In this document: one piece after another, positions 35,321 through 44,444 of the stretch
Numbering within the stretch: position 1 is the first letter of the stretch
How the letters are laid out: each line of letters starts with the position of its first letter
From: HXMU1420-2 sp017643305
GTDB lineage: Bacteria; Pseudomonadota; Alphaproteobacteria; Rhodobacterales; Rhodobacteraceae
Direction of reading: 5' to 3'
Assembly: GCA_965217135.1 (NCBI GenBank)
Contig: OZ244249.1
Span: forward strand, 1-64,000
DNA length: 64,000 bases
Made by a program: the position numbers and the translations under genes
The notes under the pieces: generated by a model
What the model saw: only the letters and a program-made list of their open reading frames with translations
The model's database searches: none
Told to the model about the DNA's origin: nothing

Positions 35321-35848
35321 TCAATGCAGGCGCATGTGCACCGGCTGATGGGAAGACTTTTGCCAGAGCACAACGAATGTGCGGGAGGTGCTATTGAGCT
35401 CTGTCAACATTCTGCCGGTTCGTAGGCCGGGAAGGGCGGCAAACGTGTCGAACAGAACATCAGCACCGGCGGCGTTCACGGGAATATGCAACGGGTCAGA
35501 GCCGGGTTGGTCCAGCACCCAATGCGCAGGCCGCGCCGCACGGTCAAGACTGAGCCGGGTCAGCTCCGACAATGCCACGGCCCCACCGGTGAGCGGCCCG
35601 AAATAGGCAATCTGCCCTTCGTCCACCTTCACGACACCGGGGCCACGCCCGGTCTGACCGAACTGCAAACGCCGCAGGCCCACCACCGCCAGCGCAACGC
35701 CCGCTGCGATCAATAGCCACCCGATCCATCCCAAAAGACCCTTGGGGCCAAGCACCCAGTAAAGCCCCAGCAAAACGGCCGCCGCTGCCACCAGCAATTC
35801 GCGTATACGCCACAGTTGTGCCTGTGCTTCGGGTCGGATGAAGCTCAT
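35321..35848 (-). CDS. Small membrane protein downstream of rsmE
   Basis: 175 residues, family not recognised. A short cytoplasmic N-terminus is followed by two closely spaced hydrophobic segments (about 18-33 and 38-57, LLGWIGWLLIAAGVALAVVG), then a soluble domain of about 110 residues (GPGVVKVDEGQIAYFGPLTG) that may be of PH-like beta type. Its ATG overlaps the rsmE stop (ATGA), so the two are co-translated. No function can be given. Confidence 0.75.
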   Translation of the reverse strand: MSFIRPEAQAQLWRIRELLVAAAAVLLGLYWVLGPKGLLGWIGWLLIAAGVALAVVGLRRLQFGQTGRGPGVVKVDEGQIAYFGPLTGGAVALSELTRLSLDRAARPAHWVLDQPGSDPLHIPVNAAGADVLFDTFAALPGLRTGRMLTELNSTSRTFVVLWQKSSHQPVHMRLH

Positions 35849-36564
35849 TGCCAGTCCCCCAGCGCCTGCTGCCAGAGTGTCAGTGCGGCGACCGCTGCCG
35901 TATCGGCCCGCAACACCCGTGGGCCCAGGCTGACAGGGTGCGCTTGCGGCAGGGCGTTCAGGCGCATGCGTTCAGCCTGCGAAAACCCGCCCTCTGGGCC
36001 GATCAGGATGGCCCAGGGCCCATGTTTGCCGGTTATTTGTGGGCCTTGCCCGGCAAGTTCTTCGTCGCAGAACAGGATGTGTCTGCCTTGCGGCCAGTCG
36101 GCCAGCACCCTGTCCAGCCTTTGCAGCGCGCAAACCTCTGGCACATAGGTGCCGCCGCATTGTTCGGCGGCTTCCACGGCATGGGCCTGCAGCCGGTCCT
36201 GCCGGATGCGTTCAGAATTGGTGAATTCAGTTTGCACGGGCAAGATGCGCGCAGCGCCCATTTCAGCCGCCTTTTCGACAATGAAATCGGTGCGTGCCTT
36301 CTTTATTGGAGCAAACAGCAGCCACAGGTCGGGCGGCATTTGCAAAGGCCGGGTCTGGGCGATAACTGCCAGTGTTCCGCCACGCTTGCCTGCATTGGCA
36401 ACATTGGCGGACCATTCGCCATCCTGACCATTGAACAGCAGCACCGGATCGCCTGCCGTCAGGCGCATAACGCCAAACAGGTAATGCGCCTGGTCACGCG
36501 ACAGCGGAACCGATTGCCCGGCCGCCAGTGGATGATCTACAAAGAGTCGGATTTTCCCAGCCAT
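35845..36564 (-). CDS. rsmE: 16S rRNA (uracil1498-N3)-methyltransferase RsmE
   Basis: SPOUT-class methyltransferase that modifies U1498 of 16S rRNA. 239 residues. An N-terminal PUA-like domain (HYLFGVMRLTAGDPVLLFNG) is followed by the knotted SAM domain with KARTDFIVEKAAEMGAARI, IGPEGGFSQAE and LGPRVLRADTAAVAAL, all RsmE signatures. I chose the ATG at 36564, where MAGKIRLFVDHP begins; the longer frame adds nothing family-like. Only 11 bases separate this start from the ubiA start on the other strand. Confidence 0.93.
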   Translation of the reverse strand: MAGKIRLFVDHPLAAGQSVPLSRDQAHYLFGVMRLTAGDPVLLFNGQDGEWSANVANAGKRGGTLAVIAQTRPLQMPPDLWLLFAPIKKARTDFIVEKAAEMGAARILPVQTEFTNSERIRQDRLQAHAVEAAEQCGGTYVPEVCALQRLDRVLADWPQGRHILFCDEELAGQGPQITGKHGPWAILIGPEGGFSQAERMRLNALPQAHPVSLGPRVLRADTAAVAALTLWQQALGDWQ

Positions 36565-36575
36565 GGACCATAGAT

Positions 36576-37538
36576 ATGCAAGGCAGCTCCCCGACACCAG
36601 ATGGACAGGTGTCTGATGCCGTAGACGGCAACTGGGTGGACCGCTGGGCCCCCGCGCCGATGCGCCCCTATCTACGGCTCAGCCGGGCCGATCGGCCCAT
36701 CGGGACATGGCTGCTGCTGATCCCCTGTTGGTGGGGGCTGGCCTTGGCCATCTTGTGGGACCAGTCTCCGCGTTGGGAAGATGCGTGGATCGCAATTGGC
36801 TGCGCCTTGGGCGCGTGGTTGATGCGTGGAGCGGGCTGTACGTGGAACGACATCGCCGATCGGGAATATGACGCGCAGGTTGAGCGCACACGGTCCCGTC
36901 CAATCCCGTCTGGACAGATCAGTGTGCGGCAGGCTTTTGTCTGGATGGTCGCGCAGGCGCTGCTGGCCTTTGCGATCCTGCTGACATTTCATTGGGTGGC
37001 GATCCTGCTGGGCATCGGGTCACTGGTATTGGTGGCGATCTATCCGTTTGCCAAGCGGTTCACATGGTGGCCGCAGGTGTTTCTGGGGCTGGCGTTCAAC
37101 TGGGGCGCTTTGCTGGCCTGGGCTGCGCATACTGGTGACGTGCAATCGCCTGCCATCCTGCTGTATTTGGCAGGGATCGTTTGGACGTTGTTCTACGACA
37201 CGATCTATGCCCATCAGGACACAGAAGACGATGCACTGATCGGGGTCAAATCCACTGCGCGGCTGTTTGGCGATGCCTCGGCCGGTTGGCTGAAATACTT
37301 TATCATCGGGACTGTTGCGCTGATGGCTATGGCCATCATTCAAGCAGGCATGCCGCGTGCCAATATAATGGCGCTGGTGCTGGCCCTGGCCGGGCCGTGG
37401 GCGATGGGGTGGCACATGACATGGCAATTGCGCGGGTTCGACCCGTCTGACGGCGCCAAAATGCTCCAATTATTTCGTGCGAACCGGGATACTGGCCTTA
37501 TTCCGCTCATCTGTCTTGTTATCGCGTTGCTGGTCTGA
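36576..37538 (+). CDS. ubiA: 4-hydroxybenzoate polyprenyltransferase
   Basis: Inner-membrane enzyme that attaches the polyprenyl tail to 4-hydroxybenzoate in ubiquinone synthesis. 320 residues with about eight membrane helices. The two Asp-rich motifs that bind Mg-diphosphate are present: NDIADREYD (about 97-105) and DTIYAHQDTEDD (about 208-219). The cytosolic N-terminal region (VSDAVDGNWVDRWAP) resembles that of related alphaproteobacterial UbiA, supporting the ATG at 36576. The promoter must overlap that of rsmE. Confidence 0.93.
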   Translation: MQGSSPTPDGQVSDAVDGNWVDRWAPAPMRPYLRLSRADRPIGTWLLLIPCWWGLALAILWDQSPRWEDAWIAIGCALGAWLMRGAGCTWNDIADREYDAQVERTRSRPIPSGQISVRQAFVWMVAQALLAFAILLTFHWVAILLGIGSLVLVAIYPFAKRFTWWPQVFLGLAFNWGALLAWAAHTGDVQSPAILLYLAGIVWTLFYDTIYAHQDTEDDALIGVKSTARLFGDASAGWLKYFIIGTVALMAMAIIQAGMPRANIMALVLALAGPWAMGWHMTWQLRGFDPSDGAKMLQLFRANRDTGLIPLICLVIALLV

Positions 37539-37595
37539 TTGAACCCATGCAAAGGCGTACGTAAAAAAGACCATCGGGGCAAACTAGCAAAGATC

Positions 37596-39539
37596 ATGCG
37601 GCTATCCTCTGTTGTGCCAGTTTTGGCGGCCTTCCTTCTGGCGGCTGCACTATGCCTCGTTGCGGCGCGCTTTGCGGCCATGGCTGTCGAAGACAGCTCT
37701 GAAATCGGCGTGCGCCGGGCGCTAGACGAAAATGACTTGCTGTGGGTCGAAGTGGGCGTCGACGGGCTGCAGGTGATTTTAAGCGGTGTCGCCCCGACCG
37801 AAGCCCAGCGGTTCAACGCGGTCAGCGTTGTCGGTGGGCAGGTGGATGCCGCCCGCATTCTGGACCAGATGGAGGTGGAAGCCACGGCCGCCATCGCGCC
37901 TCCCCGCTTTTCCGCCGAAATCCTGCGCAATGATAGCGGCATTTCGATCATCGGTCTGATCCCGCGCGTCACTGACCGGGAGGGGTTGATTGCCGATTTG
38001 CGCCGCCGGACCGGGGAAGATCGGGTGGCTGACCTGCTGGAATCGGCTGATTACCCCGTGCCTAGCGGGTGGGAAGACGCTCTGGGCTTTGCCGTGACGG
38101 TTCTGAGCCGATTGCCGCGGTCCAAGATTTCCGTGGATGCGGGCCAGATTGAAATCACCGCCATTTCTGAAAGCGCTGAAGAGAAACGCGAGCTGGAAAC
38201 TGAACTGGAACGTGCGGTTCCGCCGGGTTTGAACATGATCCTGAAAATCGCGGCTCCGCGCCCGGTGATCACGCCATTTACCCTGCGGTTCCTGATCGAG
38301 GATAGTCAGGGCTGGTTTGATGCCTGTTCCGCCGATACCGAAGACACCGCCAACCGCATCCTGACAGCCGCCCGCGAAGCGGCGCGTCTGACAGGGCCGG
38401 AAACCTGTACCGTGGGCATGGGTGTGCCCAGCCCGCATTGGGGCACCGCTGCTGAAATGGGAATCTCAGCGCTGGCCCGGTTGGGGCAAGGCACCGTGAC
38501 CTATGCCGATGCGGACGTGACGTTGGTCGCCGCCACCGGCACGGATCAGGCGCTGTTTGACCGGATCATAGGCGAACTGGAGGCGGATTTGCCAGAGGTG
38601 TTCGCGCTGCATGCGATCCTGCCACAGCCCGAAGCGGGCGGTGACGAATTGCCGGCGGAATTTGTTGCCACGCTCAGCCCTGAGGGGTTGGTGCAGCTGC
38701 GTGGGCGGCTGAATGATGAAACCCTGCGCAACATGGCAGACAGTTTCGCCAAATCCGCTTTTGGATCTGAAAACGTTTATACGGCCGCGCGCGTCGTCGA
38801 AAACATGCCGGAAAGCTGGCCAACGCGGGTTCTGGTCGGGTTGGAGGCGTTAGCTTACCTGAACAACGGGTCTGTCACGGTATCCCCTGATCAGGTGCTG
38901 CTGCGGGGTGTCACACAGCGCGAAGACGCCCGTGCCGCTGTGGCCGGGTTGCTGTCGGGAAAACTGGGCGATGGGGTGCTCTACAGTCTTGACATCACCT
39001 ATCGCGCGCCTCCGCCACCGGAAAAGATCAAGCCGACGCCGGAAGAATGCCAGGAAAAGCTGCAGGCGGTGCAAACCGGTGCTAAGATTGCGTTTGAACC
39101 AGGGTCCGCAACGATTGCCGAAGAATCGCTTGGCGTTATGAACCGGATTGCTGACATCCTGAAGGACTGCGGCGAGATCCTTTTGGAAATTCAGGGTCAT
39201 ACCGACAGCCAGGGGCGTGAAAGCATGAACCTGGAGTTGAGCCAGGCGCGCGCGAATTCGGTTCTGAACGAACTGATCGCGCGCCGGGTTCTAACGGCCA
39301 GCTATGAGGCGCGCGGTTATGGCGAAACCCAGCCCATCGCTGACAACAAGACCGAAGCAGGCCGCGAAGCCAACCGCCGGATCGAATTTCACCTGATCCT
39401 GCCGGAACAGTCGGCCGAACAGGAAACCACGCTTGAACAAGCGGCGTCAGCTGATCAAGACACAGACGCACAGCCAGAGAACAATGCGGGCGAGGAAGAC
39501 AGCGCCGCGGCGGAGGAAAATACCGATGAACAGAACTGA
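37596..39539 (+). CDS. OmpA-family protein with BON-like repeats
   Basis: 647 residues from the ATG at 37596 (the frame is open to a TTG at 37539). A membrane anchor or signal segment (VVPVLAAFLLAAALCLVAARF) leads to a periplasmic region with BON-like repeats (for example VQLRGRLNDETLRNMADSFA and VLLRGVTQREDARAAVAGLL). Near residue 510 begins an OmpA C-terminal domain: IAFEPGSATIAEES, IQGHTDSQG, NLELSQARANSV and GYGETQPIADN, including the Asp and Arg that bind peptidoglycan diaminopimelate. The C-terminal tail is Glu/Asp/Gln-rich. It probably links the envelope to the cell wall. Confidence 0.85.
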   Translation: MRLSSVVPVLAAFLLAAALCLVAARFAAMAVEDSSEIGVRRALDENDLLWVEVGVDGLQVILSGVAPTEAQRFNAVSVVGGQVDAARILDQMEVEATAAIAPPRFSAEILRNDSGISIIGLIPRVTDREGLIADLRRRTGEDRVADLLESADYPVPSGWEDALGFAVTVLSRLPRSKISVDAGQIEITAISESAEEKRELETELERAVPPGLNMILKIAAPRPVITPFTLRFLIEDSQGWFDACSADTEDTANRILTAAREAARLTGPETCTVGMGVPSPHWGTAAEMGISALARLGQGTVTYADADVTLVAATGTDQALFDRIIGELEADLPEVFALHAILPQPEAGGDELPAEFVATLSPEGLVQLRGRLNDETLRNMADSFAKSAFGSENVYTAARVVENMPESWPTRVLVGLEALAYLNNGSVTVSPDQVLLRGVTQREDARAAVAGLLSGKLGDGVLYSLDITYRAPPPPEKIKPTPEECQEKLQAVQTGAKIAFEPGSATIAEESLGVMNRIADILKDCGEILLEIQGHTDSQGRESMNLELSQARANSVLNELIARRVLTASYEARGYGETQPIADNKTEAGREANRRIEFHLILPEQSAEQETTLEQAASADQDTDAQPENNAGEEDSAAAEENTDEQN

Positions 39540-39855
39540 GTTTATCATCTGGACAGCCGCCGTCCTATTCGTGGCCTTTGCGTTGGGCTGGTTTGCCAAC
39601 TGGCTGGTACATCGGTTCACCCGCGTCAGCGCTGGAGATATCGGGGAACTGGACCGGATGAGCCAGGAGCTGCACGAAGCTGAAGAAACCCGCGATCAGG
39701 CAATTACCTATCTGCAGCAGCGCGAAGCCGAACTGACCAATCAACTAACGCAGGCCGAAGCCGAGCTGACAGCCGCCATGGAAGGCTTGCGCGATGCGCG
39801 ACAGGAGGCGGAAGAGCTGCGCAGTTATGTGGAACGTCAGCAGGGCACAAGTTAA
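39526..39855 (+). CDS. Small single-pass membrane protein with coiled coil
   Basis: 109 residues. Residues 6-27 form one membrane helix (IIWTAAVLFVAFALGWFANW); from about 45 on the protein is a continuous amphipathic, Glu/Gln/Ala-rich helix (RDQAITYLQQREAELTNQL), a coiled coil. The ATG lies inside the end of the OmpA-family gene (14-base overlap) with CGGAGGAAA upstream, so the two are translationally coupled. It may assist the OmpA protein in the envelope; the family is not known to me. Confidence 0.78.
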   Translation: MNRTEFIIWTAAVLFVAFALGWFANWLVHRFTRVSAGDIGELDRMSQELHEAEETRDQAITYLQQREAELTNQLTQAEAELTAAMEGLRDARQEAEELRSYVERQQGTS

Positions 39856-40095
39856 TTCTTTTGCATGAAACTAAGTTATCCGGTGCTGGCGGTGACCACA
39901 CGCGCCTGAATTTTGGCCACTACCGGGCCTGATCCGTCTTCTAATGGTAGGTCCTGGGCTTTGGCGCTGCGCCATTCCAATCGTGCACATTCACCCTGTT
40001 TGGCCGCTGCTTGATCCAGCATTGGTTGGTCTTGTCTGCTATGAAACCGTGGACGCCAGCTTGCGTTCTCGCTGACAAAGGAGCATGGCTGGGGG

Positions 40096-41037
40096 ATGGC
40101 CACTTCGTTAACTTCGCATCGACCTTTGCTGGCGATTTCGCTGAAGCTGAGCGCCATTTTCTTATTCGTGTCGATGGCCGCCATCGTCAAAGCAACCGCC
40201 GACCTTGTCCCGCCAGGTGAGGCGGTTTTCTTCCGGTCATTTTTTGCCATTCCGGTGATTTTTGCTTGGCTGGCCATGCGGGGCGAACTGCCCGGTGGGC
40301 TGCGGGCTGACAAGCCGCTGCGGCATGTCTGGCGCGGTGTGCTCGGAACAATGGCCATGGGCCTGACATTCACCGGGCTTGGTCTGCTGCCATTGCCCGA
40401 GGTCACGGCAATCGGGTTTGCTACGCCGATCTTTACCCTGATCCTGGCGGCGGTGCTGCTGGGTGAACGTATTCGGATGGTGCGGATTTCTGCCGTGCTG
40501 ATCGGGTTGGTCGGGGTCACGATCATGCTGTGGCCGCGTCTGTCGGGAACGGGCGATTTGCAAGAAGGCGCGGCACTGGGCGCGCTGCTGATCCTGATCG
40601 CCACGATTGCTCGCGCCTTTGTGCAGGTCCAGATCCGCGTGCTAGTGCAAAGCGAAAGCACAGCGGCGATCGTGTTCTATTTCTCCGTCATCGCGTCTGT
40701 CGTGTCGTTGACAACCTTGCCATTCGGCTGGACGGTTCCGCCGTTCTGGGCGTTGTTGTTGCTGGCCTCAACAGGGCTGTTTGGCGGCATCGCCCAGATC
40801 CTTGTGACAGCGGCGTACCGGTACGGGCCAGCCTCCATGCTGGCGCCCTATGACTATTCGTCGATGATTTTCGCAGTGATCGTGGGTTACGTCTGGTTTG
40901 GGGAGCTTCCAACCATGGTCATTCTTGCTGGCGCGACGCTGGTGATTGCAGGGAATGCTTTGGTCATCCTGCGTGAACGGCAACTGGGGTTGGACAGGCG
41001 GAAGGCGCGGTCGGTGACCGAACCCAAAAGCAGCTAG
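40096..41037 (+). CDS. EamA/DMT-family permease
   Basis: 313 residues with ten hydrophobic helices in two EamA repeats. Typical blocks are AIVKATADLVPPGEAVFFRSF in the first repeat and LLGERIRMVRISAVLIGLVGV at its end, then YSSMIFAVIVGYVWFGELPT in the second. Relatives with this start are annotated as DMT transporters, some in S-adenosylmethionine or riboflavin uptake; the substrate here is unknown. The 240-base gap upstream holds no clear gene, though a short minus-strand frame (ending ARVVTASTG) has coding-like sequence. Confidence 0.87.
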   Translation: MATSLTSHRPLLAISLKLSAIFLFVSMAAIVKATADLVPPGEAVFFRSFFAIPVIFAWLAMRGELPGGLRADKPLRHVWRGVLGTMAMGLTFTGLGLLPLPEVTAIGFATPIFTLILAAVLLGERIRMVRISAVLIGLVGVTIMLWPRLSGTGDLQEGAALGALLILIATIARAFVQVQIRVLVQSESTAAIVFYFSVIASVVSLTTLPFGWTVPPFWALLLLASTGLFGGIAQILVTAAYRYGPASMLAPYDYSSMIFAVIVGYVWFGELPTMVILAGATLVIAGNALVILRERQLGLDRRKARSVTEPKSS

Positions 41038-41071
41038 GGCCGCGTGGCGGCGATCCCAGCCAGGTGTCACA

Positions 41072-42637
41072 TCAGAGATTGCTGAGAACTGGGTCCAGCG
41101 TGACGGAATACAACTCCGTATCCGCGCGATCCATCAGGCGCACGGTCAGCTGCTGGGTTGCCCCGTCGATTTCGACCACGCCGAAGAACTGCAGTCCTGC
41201 GCTGGGTGGCAGGTTGAACTCGCCATTTCGCGGGGCTTTTACAAACTTCACCTCCGGCCCAAAGGTACCGTCCAGATCGTTCGGTCCGAACGTGCCTGCG
41301 TGTAGCGGGCCAGAAACGAACTCTCAGAACGGGTTGAAGTCCTGGAACGTCGCCCTGTCGGGATTGTAGTAATGGGCGGCGGTGTAATGCACGTCGGCGG
41401 TGAACCAGACGGTGTTGTCGATCCCGGTGGTCTTGATGAACCGCAGCAGATCCGCAATCTCCAGCTCCCGTCCCTTAGCTGCGCCATGGTCGCCGTTGGA
41501 AATGGCTTCGGCTCCTGCCTTATCGCGCCAGTTGTCCCAGACGATCAGGCCGATGGGCATGTCGGATGCGATCACCTTCCATGTTGCCTTGGAAGCGGAC
41601 AGTGCACGCTTGAGCCAAGCCAGCTGCCGGGCGCCCAGAATGCGGCTTTGATCGGTGATCTCTTCTTCCATCGACGGACCGTTCGGGCCCCGATAGGACC
41701 GCAGATCCAGAAAGAACACATCAAGCATCGGACCATAGGAAATCTTGCGGTAAACACGGCCGGGTTCTTCGGGGGTGATCCGCAGAGGGGTCATCTCATG
41801 GAACGCCCGCCCGGCCCGCGACCGCAGAACATGCACGGATTTCTCAGTATAGCGGTCATCGTTTGACAGGTCCTTGGCATCGGACCAATTATCTACGACT
41901 TCATGGTCATCCCACTGGAAGAAGGTCGGGCAAACCGCATTCATGGCCTGCACGTGTGTGTCCATGGGGTTGTATTTCCACTGGCCACGGAATTCGTCCA
42001 GCGTTTCGGCAACCTTGCGCTTTTCGTCGATCAGCGTGGTGTTTTTCCAGATGGTCCGCCCGTCTTTCACGATCTCGTCCTGCATTGGGCCATCGGCATA
42101 GATCGTGTCACCGGAATGCAGAAAGAAATCGGGCGCGTGTTTGGCCATGCTGGCATATGTTAACATGCCGTCATCATCAATGCCCCAGCCCTGACCGGCG
42201 GTATCCCCGGACCAGATGAACTTCACCGAACGCCGCGCGGTCGGTGCGGTGCGGAACCGGCCGATGATGGGATCGGATTTGGCCTGTACGTCATACAGGT
42301 CCTGCGCGACGAACCGGTAGAAGATGTTCTGGTCTGAAGGCAGGCCCAGGGCCAAGCGTTTGACCGTGAAATCGCTGGCGGGCGTGGCATCCATCGGGGC
42401 CAGCGCGATGGGGTTGGTAAAGCTTTCGGTTGTGGAGATTTCCATCATGACCTTGGAAGGTCGGTTCATGCGGGACCAGATCATGCCGGAGGACGTGTCG
42501 ACGTCGCCGGATTGTAGCCCGTGCGAAAACACAGGGCGGCTGGACGCACGGCTAAGCGAGGGCATGGCGAGACGTGCGGCAAACGCGGTACCACCAGCCA
42601 GAACGGCGCGGCGGGATGGGCGAAGGAGTTTGGACAT
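41072..42637 (-). pseudogene. phoD: Alkaline phosphatase D (PhoD) family gene with an in-frame TGA
   Basis: The gene starts with a twin-arginine signal (SRRAVLAGGTAFAARLAMP) and carries PhoD metal-site blocks: SGDTAGQGWG, HSGDTIYADG, QWDDHEVVDNW, and VWFTADVHYTAAHYYNPD. After NPF the frame meets TGA at 41324-41326 and then continues for 83 further sensible codons (EFVSGPLHAGTFGP ... LDPVLSNL) to a normal stop at 41072. Related proteins have Trp at that spot (NPFWEFVSGPLHAG), so one G-to-A change of TGG explains it. Most catalytic residues lie before the stop, but the C-terminal part is normally conserved, so the 437-residue product is probably unstable or inactive. Confidence 0.85.
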
Positions 42638-42835
42638 AGCGGCTTTCCTATCGGTTGGCCCGCGATCTGGGCGGTATTCGGTAGCGCCCGTCAACGGCTA
42701 TATCGTAGCGCGGTTCCGTCGATTCTGTTACATTTTGCGAAGCTATTTTGGATGAGTTTGAACGCGGCTGTTTCGACCTTTCCTGCCCGGTCCAGATGAG
42801 AACTGGCAGAAGCTACTGCGCAGACCAAAGGCAAA

Positions 42836-42859
42836 CGGGCCACCCAATTGGGCGGCCCG
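42836..42859 (-). terminator. Probable terminator of ilvE
   Basis: A 24-base inverted repeat centred on AATT (arm CGGGCCGCCC on the minus strand, one mismatch) lies 48 bases after the ilvE stop and is followed by TTTGCCTTTGG. Confidence 0.6.
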
Positions 42860-42906
42860 CTGTATGTGATTTGTGATTTGGCCTGCGCCTAGAGGTCGCG
42901 CTGGTT

Positions 42907-43773
42907 TTATGCGCGCACCAGCTTTTCGTAGCTGTCCGAGATATCCCGTGTGAGCGCACCAACCTCAAAGTTATAGTCGCCGATCTGGCCCACTGGCGTG
43001 ACCTCGGCCGCCGTACCGGTCAGCCAGCATTGCTGCATCTCTTCCATTTCAGCCGGGTCCATGTGGCGTTCGTGCACCTTGATCTTTCGATCCTTCAGCA
43101 TGCCGATCACGGTCTGGCGGGTGATGCCGTTAAGGAAGCAATCAGCTTTTGGCGTATGAACCTCGCCATCCTTGACGAAGAAGATGTTGGCACCTGTCGC
43201 TTCGGCCACGTAACCACGATAGTCCATAAACAGGGCGTCGGAACACCCCTTGGCCTCTGCCGCGTGCTTGGACGTGGTACAGATCATGTAAAGACCTGCC
43301 GCCTTAGCGTGGACCGGGATGGTTTCCGGGCTGGGCCGTTTCCATTTGGAGATGTCGAGCTTGGCGCCTTTCATCTTGGCATCGCCGTAATAGGCGCCCC
43401 ATTCCCATGTCGCTACGGCCAATCGCACCGGGTTGCGTGCAGACGCGACACCCATGTCTTCGCCTGCGCCGCGCCACGCCACGGCCCGCACATAGGCGTC
43501 GGTCTGACCATTGGCTTCCAGCACCTGTTTCTTGGCAGCTTCAATTTCGTCCACGGTCCAGGGGATTTCGAAATCAATCATGTTTGCACTGGCTTTCAAA
43601 CGCTCCGAATGTTCGCGCGATTTGAAGATCTTACCATTATAGGCGCGTTCTCCTTCGAACACGGAACTGGCGTAGTGCAACCCGTGGGTCAGGATATGTA
43701 CATTGGCATCCCGCCAGTTTACCAGCTTGCCGTCCATCCAGATCTGACCATCGCGGTCATCATATCCCGACAT
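42907..43773 (-). CDS. ilvE: Branched-chain amino acid aminotransferase
   Basis: Class IV PLP aminotransferase that interconverts Val, Leu and Ile with their 2-oxo acids. 288 residues from the ATG at 43773, chosen because GAGGAGGAGAG lies just upstream; the frame is open for 21 further codons without family text. Conserved parts: HYASSVFEGERAYNG, the PLP Lys in SKHAAEAKGC region (GLYMICTTSKHAAEAKG), EATGANIFFVKDG and TGTAAEVTPV. Confidence 0.93.
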   Translation of the reverse strand: MSGYDDRDGQIWMDGKLVNWRDANVHILTHGLHYASSVFEGERAYNGKIFKSREHSERLKASANMIDFEIPWTVDEIEAAKKQVLEANGQTDAYVRAVAWRGAGEDMGVASARNPVRLAVATWEWGAYYGDAKMKGAKLDISKWKRPSPETIPVHAKAAGLYMICTTSKHAAEAKGCSDALFMDYRGYVAEATGANIFFVKDGEVHTPKADCFLNGITRQTVIGMLKDRKIKVHERHMDPAEMEEMQQCWLTGTAAEVTPVGQIGDYNFEVGALTRDISDSYEKLVRA

Positions 43774-43931
43774 TCGCTCTCCTCCTCGGGCCTCAAATTT
43801 TTCAAATGTTGCGCTATAAACGTCCGTATCGGACATAAAGTTGCGCCAAAACTGCGATTCGATACCGCTTGCCTATTGGAATGTCAACAAGACTGACTTA
43901 AACTGATAAAAAACGTGAAAAGGACCGTGGC

Positions 43932-44444
43932 ATGGTTGATGGCCATTCACTGCGCCCGCCGACCGGTGAATCCCTGCTTTACCTGACAGATGAACAATTG
44001 CGTCAGGGGATCGAGGCGATGTTCTTTGCCTACAGGGGGTTCACAGCTGATCCCGACAGAATTCTGGCGGGGATGGATTATGGCCGGGCGCATCACCGGG
44101 CAATCCATTTCATCAACCGGGCACCGGGTACAACAGTAAACAACCTTCTGAATATCTTGGGTGTGACCAAACAGTCATTGAACCGAGTGCTGCGCAGGTT
44201 GATTGAAGATGGGCTGGTGGAAAGCCGGGTTGGGACACAGGACAAACGCGAACGGCATTTGTACCTGACCGAGGAAGGTCAGCAACTGGAATCCCGTCTG
44301 AGCGATGCGCAGCGCGCCCGGATGCGGGCGGCCTACAAGGATGCTGGGCCAGAAGCGGTGGCCGGGTTCCGCCAGGTGCTGGAAGCGATGATGGATACTG
44401 ACATGCGCCGGGCCTATGCCCGGCTGAAGGATGCGCCGTCATGA
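43932..44444 (+). CDS. petP: MarR-family regulator, PetP-like
   Basis: 170-residue winged-helix regulator. The recognition region reads TVNNLLNILGVTKQSLNRVL and the wing SRVGTQDKRERHLYLTEEG. It is followed at once by an OmpR-type response regulator with a 4-base overlap, the same order as petP-petR of Rhodobacter capsulatus, where petR was linked to cytochrome bc1 gene expression. The name rests on that order and similarity from memory. AAAGGA lies upstream of the ATG. Confidence 0.78.
   Translation: MVDGHSLRPPTGESLLYLTDEQLRQGIEAMFFAYRGFTADPDRILAGMDYGRAHHRAIHFINRAPGTTVNNLLNILGVTKQSLNRVLRRLIEDGLVESRVGTQDKRERHLYLTEEGQQLESRLSDAQRARMRAAYKDAGPEAVAGFRQVLEAMMDTDMRRAYARLKDAPS

Noticed and set aside
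39876..40661. 261-codon minus-strand frame covering the start of the DMT permease
   Set aside because: Mostly antisense to a clear permease gene. The last 30 or so codons (ending ARVVTASTG), outside the permease, look coding-like, but I cannot tie them to a family.
41324..41326. TGA in phoD as selenocysteine
   Set aside because: The position is a Trp in relatives and not a redox or metal site, no SECIS-like hairpin was seen just downstream, and other broken genes here use TAG and TAA.
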